A stretch of 25,758 bases of DNA, taken from contig CADCJP010000004.1 in assembly GCA_902801805.1 (NCBI GenBank), forward strand, positions 1 to 25,758, written 5' to 3'. Of this stretch, positions 21,314 to 25,758 are shown one piece after another; positions within the stretch are counted from its first letter, which is position 1; each line of letters opens with the position of its first letter. The DNA is from an uncultured Erysipelotrichaceae bacterium (lineage in GTDB: Bacteria; Bacillota_I; Bacilli_A; RFN20; CAG-826). A program made the position numbers and the translations under genes. Under the pieces are notes generated by a model. The model did no database searches, was not told the origin of the DNA, and was given only the letters and a program-made list of their open reading frames with translations.

Positions 21314-21724
21314 CTAGAGGTTGTTTTTAATCGTATCTGCGATGACTGGAAGATTAAGTCCTTCCGCATTGTTTTTCATTTCTAGTTCAAAGCCATCATG
21401 ACTTTCATATCGAGGAATCACATGCACGTGGAAGTGCTTAACAGTTTGTCCTGCGACTTCATAGCAGTTAGTTAAGATATTCACGCCTTTAGCGCCTAAG
21501 AACTGAATGGAGATTTGACCAATACGTTGGGCGACGTCAAAGACTTTGTGCATAAGCTTTTCTGGTGTTGATAGGAAAGTGTCATAGTGTTCCTTAGGAA
21601 TAACTAAGGCATGACCTTTAGTCACTTGAGAAATGTCGAGAAAGGCTAAAACGTCTTCATCTTCAAATAATTTATAGCAAGGTATTTCACCTGCGACGAT
21701 TTTACAAAATACATCTTTTTCCAT
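21314..21724 (-). CDS. HIT-family nucleotide-binding protein
   Basis: A histidine-triad hydrolase/transferase of 136 residues, like Bacillus Hit; members cleave nucleoside phosphoramidates or dinucleotides such as Ap4A. Seen: DVFCKIVAGEIPCYKLFEDEDVLAFLDI, KGHALVIPKEHY, the Asn region GVNILTNCYEVAGQTV, and the triad HFHVHVIPRY. The chosen start is the ATG at 21724, with ttgagg eight or nine bases upstream; an in-frame TTG 15 bases earlier overlaps that ribosome site. It follows the lipoprotein operon on the same strand, separated by a terminator. A weak -10-like TATTAT lies at 21744-21749. Confidence 0.92.
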   Translation of the reverse strand: MEKDVFCKIVAGEIPCYKLFEDEDVLAFLDISQVTKGHALVIPKEHYDTFLSTPEKLMHKVFDVAQRIGQISIQFLGAKGVNILTNCYEVAGQTVKHFHVHVIPRYESHDGFELEMKNNAEGLNLPVIADTIKNNL

Positions 21725-21751
21725 AATTATTATCCTCAAGGAAATAATAGC

Positions 21752-21777
21752 ACAAAAAAGGAGGACTGAGCCTCCTT
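21752..21777 (-). terminator. Intrinsic terminator of the lipoprotein operon
   Basis: On the minus strand, AAGGAGG and CCTCCTT (21758-21764 and 21771-21777) flank a six-base loop and are followed by six T. Confidence 0.88.
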
Positions 21778-21793
21778 AATTGTTTTTATTGAA

Positions 21794-23674
21794 TTAGTCT
21801 TCGAAGATTTCTGGGAAGGTGGACTTGAAGTAGTTGTAGACGACTGTGTCGTGGAACTTGATGTTCATCTTCTTAATCCAGTGTTTCTTGGATAAGTTTT
21901 GATATGTATCGTTATCAGCGACTAATTGAACGATTTCGTTGATGTAAGTTTCAAGCTTATCGAGTTCAGCGGCTGTGGCTTCAGCATAATTGGCTTTGTT
22001 CAAGTTTTTGCTTCTGATAGCGTCTTGGACTAAGACAATGTAGTATGTGCCATCGCTTTCGAATAAGATATCACTTTCAACTGGGTTACCAGCGATTCTG
22101 CTTGTATTTCTTAAGAAATATTGATCTTTGACCTTACCAATGACGTTGATGAGGTTTGTATCACCAGCAGCTTCGTTTGTGCCCCATTTGCTAGCTGTAG
22201 CATCATATGTGTATTCAACACATTTATCACCGTTAAGAGCGTTAGCGACGTTGATGTCGAATAATTGGTTCTTAATGCTATCTGGTAAAGAAGCGACACC
22301 GACGGATTTCACATACCAACCTGTGGATGTGTAGTCTTTTAATTGAAGTTCGGCGATCTTAATATCTCTACCTGTTTCCCATGTGTACGCGCCACTATTT
22401 GTGTAGGTGCTTTCATTTTCAGAAAGGGCTGGGTTGTTATCAATCTTTTCGAGTTCTTCCATCATGCTACCATAAGCGGTACCTTGGAAGAATTCACCCT
22501 TACTGTTAGATGTTTCGTATTCTGGGATCGCTTTTTGCATTAATTGGTACTCTTTTGGATGGTTGGCTTTATCGGCCATGAAGGCACCGACCCATGCGTT
22601 AGAAACAAGTTTGAAATCATCAAGTGTGATTTTTTCTGTACGAGCATTGTTGAAGATTGTGTCTTTAACGAATGTGTTCATTAAGTTGACAGCGCCTTTA
22701 GCATATTCGCTGTTCTTAGCAATAGCTAAGACATCGATGTGTCTGGCGGATGTACGGCCTAATGTATCGTAGGATTCATCTAAGATGTATTGTTCAACTA
22801 AGAGTTGACGATAGATTTCTGGGATGATCTTATCTTCGACATATGTCGCATCTTGTGTTGTGCTTTCTTCTTGGTTTAAGTCAGCATTGCTTTGATAGTT
22901 TTGACGGTGGAGAATGAAGTCTTCGCCTTTTGTCGCATCTAAGCATTCTGTCTTAACTGTGAAGACTTCGTAGTCTTCGACTTTAGAAGTTAAGATACCT
23001 TCGAAGAGGTCTGGGTTAGCACTAGCAGCACGAACGTTGTTTTCAATGTCAGCAGCTAAAGCGCGTAAGTACTTTTCTTCTTTGAAGATATTTCTGTCAC
23101 TATATGAACCACCGGAAACAGCGGCATATAATTTTTCAGCAATACGTTTTTCGATTGTTTTCCATTTATTGTTTAAACGGGCATATTCGGATTTAGAAGG
23201 ATCGGCATCTTTACCGACTTCTTTATTGCTGTCATCAACACGGTTACCGGCTTTATTCTTTGTCCAGTAAGCACTGTGTTCTTTGATGAATTTCTTGGTG
23301 TTATCGTTACCATCTGTGGCATCAGCGTTTAAACCTGCAACAGCGGCTTTTAATGTGATTTCACCATATGGGTTTGGATGATTTTCGTCACCGATCTTGG
23401 CAGCTGTAACTTTGTTGTAGTTACCGAAGATGCTGACGGAGTATTGATAGAGTAAGTTGTCTAAGACATCTTGCGCTAAGGAACCATCACGGACACCATC
23501 ATAGATATCAGTGAAGTTGTTGTTGTGGATGGTACCATTGAAACCTTCGATTGTGATAACTGGAGAGTTGTTATCATAGTTGTCTGGTTTAGCAATGACG
23601 TCATCGCTACATGATGTGAGAGCGAACGCACTTAATAACGCAAGCGCGGAAATCTTTAAAATATTTTTACGCAT
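21794..23674 (-). CDS. Large lipoprotein, diverged paralogue of the PrsA-like foldase
   Basis: Exported lipoprotein of 626 residues. Start ATG 23674 gives MRKNILKISALALLSAFALTSC with lipidated Cys22; the frame is open upstream only because it overlaps the previous gene. Helical region ~45-300. Near 311-320 it reads RHIDVLAIAK, at the place where parvulins have RHILVK, but the following YS-D and GGD-G parvulin motifs are missing. A late ESDILFESDGTYYIVLVQD strand resembles the closing parvulin strand. So it appears to be a degenerate, probably non-catalytic chaperone version of its neighbour. It overlaps the upstream gene by eight bases. Ribosome site aaggag is rather far (~12 bases) from the ATG. 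Confidence 0.8.
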   Translation of the reverse strand: MRKNILKISALALLSAFALTSCSDDVIAKPDNYDNNSPVITIEGFNGTIHNNNFTDIYDGVRDGSLAQDVLDNLLYQYSVSIFGNYNKVTAAKIGDENHPNPYGEITLKAAVAGLNADATDGNDNTKKFIKEHSAYWTKNKAGNRVDDSNKEVGKDADPSKSEYARLNNKWKTIEKRIAEKLYAAVSGGSYSDRNIFKEEKYLRALAADIENNVRAASANPDLFEGILTSKVEDYEVFTVKTECLDATKGEDFILHRQNYQSNADLNQEESTTQDATYVEDKIIPEIYRQLLVEQYILDESYDTLGRTSARHIDVLAIAKNSEYAKGAVNLMNTFVKDTIFNNARTEKITLDDFKLVSNAWVGAFMADKANHPKEYQLMQKAIPEYETSNSKGEFFQGTAYGSMMEELEKIDNNPALSENESTYTNSGAYTWETGRDIKIAELQLKDYTSTGWYVKSVGVASLPDSIKNQLFDINVANALNGDKCVEYTYDATASKWGTNEAAGDTNLINVIGKVKDQYFLRNTSRIAGNPVESDILFESDGTYYIVLVQDAIRSKNLNKANYAEATAAELDKLETYINEIVQLVADNDTYQNLSKKHWIKKMNIKFHDTVVYNYFKSTFPEIFED

Positions 23675-25517
23675 AGTAGTGGTACTCTCCTTCTTCGTTG
23701 AATTTTTTGTAAGTATCATCAGTACCTGGGACTGCTGTTTCATATAAGTTGAAGAAGTCGTCAGCAATCTTTTCAGGAACAAGACGTGTTAATGTTGGGG
23801 AGTCTTCACCAGTAACTGGGTTCTTGGTTGTGTATTCAACCGCACGGTTGTAACCTTGAACTTCTAATAATTCAGTGTAGGTTCTCCAAACTTGTTTTAA
23901 ACCATCTTCTTGCTTGTAGGAATTGTTTTCCTTTTGAGCAGCGATGTATTGGTCGATACGTTTACCTAAATCAGCAGCGGCACCTTGGAATTCAATTTTG
24001 CCGACTTTGTCTTTGAGGTAGGTGTATAAACGATAGTCATATGTGGAGTCGAAGGAAGTGATTTTGCCCTTCACGTCGTCTGCACGTTTCTTATAGTCAT
24101 CTAAGTTCGCACTTTCGATGTAGTTGACGTATGATCTAACGTTCTTATCGTAATCCTTATCGGTTGGTAATTTTGTATCGTAGTATGTGTCTAATTCAGC
24201 ATAGTCATACATGGATTCTTCAATAACCATGAAGTGAATGCCGTATTGGCTACGAACACCGATAATAACATTGCCCTTTTCGTCCACTAAATAACCATTT
24301 GCGTTGAATCTTGGTAATGTGGCGTCGTAGGCTTGGTTGCTAGCAAGATTGGCGAATTCGTCTTTTGGATTAGCAAGTGTGGAATAGTCAGCTTTCTTAG
24401 CGTTTTTGATAACAAAGACGTTATGTAAGTTGAAATATTTATTCCAAACAATGTTACGTGGATATAAGGATGTGCTACCGTCTGCTAACTTGTTACCTTT
24501 TTTATCGGTTGTGACGTTAGCGTATTTGCCCATATTAACAAAAGCTTCATATGGAACTTCAACAGCAGCAGTTGGTAAAGCATCTTTAACTTTTTGATCA
24601 ATACCTAAACCCGCTTTAATGACATTGCCAGCTTCTGCATCGGCAACGTTGGCAGCATCATATAAGTTGTCGTAAGCATATAAACCTAATTGGAACTCAT
24701 TGACCATTTGTAAGCTACCAGAAGTAGCGGTGTTGGTCATGATACCGACGTCACCACCAGCAGAGGCGGAACCGTCTTCGGAGTACATACTAGCAACTTG
24801 GGAGAAGTTGTATTGTCCGTTAGCTAATTCAGAAACAGTGTTGGCTAATAATTTAGCTTGAGCTTCTGTAACAGTGCCTTTATAGAATTTCTCGTTGGCG
24901 TCACCAGCTTCATCAACCTTCACTAAGATGTGACGGATGTGATATGGCATAGCAGCTTTAACGTTGTTTGGGTTAGCGGCTGCTGCACCAGTGGAGGTAA
25001 TACCTAAGAATTCGGATTTTAAGGCCGCAGCTTTTTCATTGTCGTCTGCGTACCAGTTTTTCATGACTTCTTTTTCTTTTTCGTAAATGAACTTTTCTTG
25101 TAATCCCTTAGCATCATCAACGTTGTTGCTTTCGAGGATTGCTTTCCATTCTGTGTCGTAACTGGTCTTGTTGCTCTTGGCGTTTTCTTTAGCTTTGTCT
25201 TTTTGTTCTTGGACTTGGTTTTTAGCCCATTTTTCAATTTCTTGATACTTTAATTCACCTTCAGAGAAATCTTTTTCTTTGAATTCATAGCGAATTAAAA
25301 CTTCTAAGATTTTGTCATAGAACTTAGAGACACCAGCTGTGGTATTGTTGTATGCTTTGTAAACATCATTTGTAAGAAGTTTAACTGTTTCTTTACTATC
25401 GTAGTCATAGAAAGTAACAACTGCTTCTTTGGATGATTTTACGTTGCTACAAGCAGATAATGCCATAGCAGCAATGAAGCCAGTAACTAGTGTTATTGAT
25501 AGTTTACTTTTCTTCAT
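23667..25517 (-). CDS. PrsA-like parvulin foldase lipoprotein, oversized
   Basis: Extracytoplasmic peptidyl-prolyl isomerase/chaperone, 616 residues, roughly twice a normal PrsA. Start ATG 25517 follows aaggagag and opens a lipoprotein signal, MKKSKLSITLVTGFIAAMALSAC, lipidated Cys23. A SurA/PrsA-like helical N-domain spans ~45-185. The parvulin domain starts at YHIRHILVKVDEAG (~192) and has FSQVASMYSEDGSASAGGDVGIM (split here as FSQVASMYSEDG at ~238 and AGGDVG at ~253). Its last strand, YGIHFMVIEES, is only at ~425, so about 150 residues are inserted inside or after the core. A long helical C-terminal region follows. It likely assists folding of secreted proteins at the outer membrane face. 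First gene of a two-gene operon. Confidence 0.87.
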   Translation of the reverse strand: MKKSKLSITLVTGFIAAMALSACSNVKSSKEAVVTFYDYDSKETVKLLTNDVYKAYNNTTAGVSKFYDKILEVLIRYEFKEKDFSEGELKYQEIEKWAKNQVQEQKDKAKENAKSNKTSYDTEWKAILESNNVDDAKGLQEKFIYEKEKEVMKNWYADDNEKAAALKSEFLGITSTGAAAANPNNVKAAMPYHIRHILVKVDEAGDANEKFYKGTVTEAQAKLLANTVSELANGQYNFSQVASMYSEDGSASAGGDVGIMTNTATSGSLQMVNEFQLGLYAYDNLYDAANVADAEAGNVIKAGLGIDQKVKDALPTAAVEVPYEAFVNMGKYANVTTDKKGNKLADGSTSLYPRNIVWNKYFNLHNVFVIKNAKKADYSTLANPKDEFANLASNQAYDATLPRFNANGYLVDEKGNVIIGVRSQYGIHFMVIEESMYDYAELDTYYDTKLPTDKDYDKNVRSYVNYIESANLDDYKKRADDVKGKITSFDSTYDYRLYTYLKDKVGKIEFQGAAADLGKRIDQYIAAQKENNSYKQEDGLKQVWRTYTELLEVQGYNRAVEYTTKNPVTGEDSPTLTRLVPEKIADDFFNLYETAVPGTDDTYKKFNEEGEYHYYA

Positions 25518-25551
25518 TTTTAACTCTCCTTTTTCAAATAACAGCGCGAAT

Positions 25552-25580
25552 ATTATAAATATTCTAGATTTTTTATGCAA
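25552..25580 (-). promoter_or_regulatory. Promoter of the lipoprotein operon
   Basis: On the minus strand, TTGCAT (25575-25580), 17-base spacer, TATAAT (25552-25557). It lies about 35 bases from the start codon. Confidence 0.85.
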
Positions 25581-25584
25581 CAAG

Positions 25585-25610
25585 TTTATTAATAAACCTC
25601 GATTAATCGA
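25585..25610. promoter_or_regulatory. Two adjacent 12-base palindromes between divergent promoters
   Basis: TTTATTAATAAA (25585-25596) and TCGATTAATCGA (25599-25610) are both perfect palindromes two bases apart, sharing the core ATTAAT with centres 14 bases apart. They sit just upstream of the lipoprotein -35 box and 40 bases from the sufC -35 box. They could be operators for either gene. Confidence 0.5.
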
Positions 25611-25650
25611 ATGAAAAGCATAGTGCAAAAAACAAAAATTATCATATCGT

Positions 25651-25679
25651 TTGAATAACGAATGGCCAATATGTAGAAT
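25651..25679 (+). promoter_or_regulatory. sufC promoter
   Basis: TTGAAT (25651-25656), 17-base spacer, TAGAAT (25674-25679). The GAGG ribosome site is at 25694-25697. Confidence 0.75.
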
Positions 25680-25705
25680 ATGTCACGGAATTTGAGGTAA
25701 GAAGT

Positions 25706-25758
25706 ATGTCTACTTTAAAAATAATAAATCTACACGCTAGTGTTGACGGAAAAGAAAT
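25706..25758 (+). CDS. sufC: SufC, Fe-S cluster assembly ATPase, 5' end only
   Basis: Only the first 17 codons are in the window: MSTLKIINLHASVDGKE, which matches the usual opening of SufC. SufC is the ABC-type ATPase of the SufBCD scaffold for iron-sulfur cluster assembly, and is usually the first gene of the suf operon in Firmicutes. The start is supported by GAGG eight bases upstream. The Walker motifs lie outside the window, so the call rests on the N-terminal match and the promoter. Confidence 0.75.
   Translation, partial: MSTLKIINLHASVDGKE

Noticed and set aside
22111..23270. Several open frames opposite or inside the lipoprotein genes
   Set aside because: Shadows of the real genes; no ribosome sites or domains.
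23675..23782. N-terminal extension of the second lipoprotein
   Set aside because: It only overlaps the coding region of the upstream gene; the signal peptide starts at 23674.
25518..25628. N-terminal extension of the PrsA-like protein
   Set aside because: It would run through the promoter; the lipoprotein signal and ribosome site fix the start at 25517.
1..25758. CRISPR arrays, insertion sequences, phage genes, rRNA
   Set aside because: No regularly spaced repeats, transposase or integrase motifs, or rRNA sequence were seen on either strand.

Overview
The window is an AT-rich, densely packed bacterial chromosome segment with Firmicutes/Bacilli features. It most resembles the gut-associated Erysipelotrichia, RF39 or Acholeplasma-like lineages. 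The reasons are the gene order cysS...rlmB-sigH-like, the block ecfA1-ecfA2-ecfT-truA...rplM-rpsI known from Bacillus relatives, YhaM, RecX, the YeeI-type YebC protein, PrsA-like lipoproteins, strong AGGAGG ribosome binding sites, and CCA-encoding tRNA genes. TGA is used as a stop (ecfA2) and Trp is written TGG, so this looks like genetic code 11, not the Mycoplasma code. The exact lineage is inference. I see no phage, insertion sequence, CRISPR array or rRNA.

Layout. 1-4701 (+): the 3' part of cysS, a CPA2-type cation/proton antiporter, an MgtC gene with a one-base frameshift, rlmB and a SigH-like sigma factor, tightly packed. 4737-8043 (+): the ECF transporter energising module (two ATPases and EcfT) with truA, from a promoter that seems to give an almost leaderless mRNA. 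8051-10144 (+): yebC with its own promoter and terminator, a doubtful 78-codon ORF behind a hairpin that covers its Shine-Dalgarno sequence, then rplM-rpsI from a strong promoter inside that ORF. 10180-10348: tRNA-Ile(GAU). 10405-12740: a LytS-type sensor kinase and a response regulator with a SARP-like output domain, then a 54-residue zinc-ribbon protein. 12742-13098: tRNA-Val(CAC), tRNA-Thr(UGU) and tRNA-Leu(UAG). 13132-13518: an unusual locus with a consensus promoter, a 29-codon ORF, several complementary arms and an aberrant tRNA-like cloverleaf running into a T-run. 13533-15497: a BcrAB-like ABC transporter. 15521-16851: a lipoprotein serpin. 16857-21261: a membrane flippase-like protein, a GT4 glycosyltransferase, RecX and YhaM. 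21268-25580 (-): a HIT protein and two very large tandem lipoproteins, the first with a parvulin domain. 25651-end (+): the start of sufC.

How the genes work together. Translation and RNA functions dominate the first half: CysRS, RlmB, TruA, YebC, L13, S9 and tRNAs. The second half is mostly cell envelope: ABC exporter, surface serpin, probable glycolipid synthesis plus a flippase-like protein, and extracytoplasmic foldases. The most unusual material is at 13132-13518. Other points of interest are start codons sitting 8-10 bases after a -10 box, several dyads placed on promoters, and two hairpins that overlap translation start regions.
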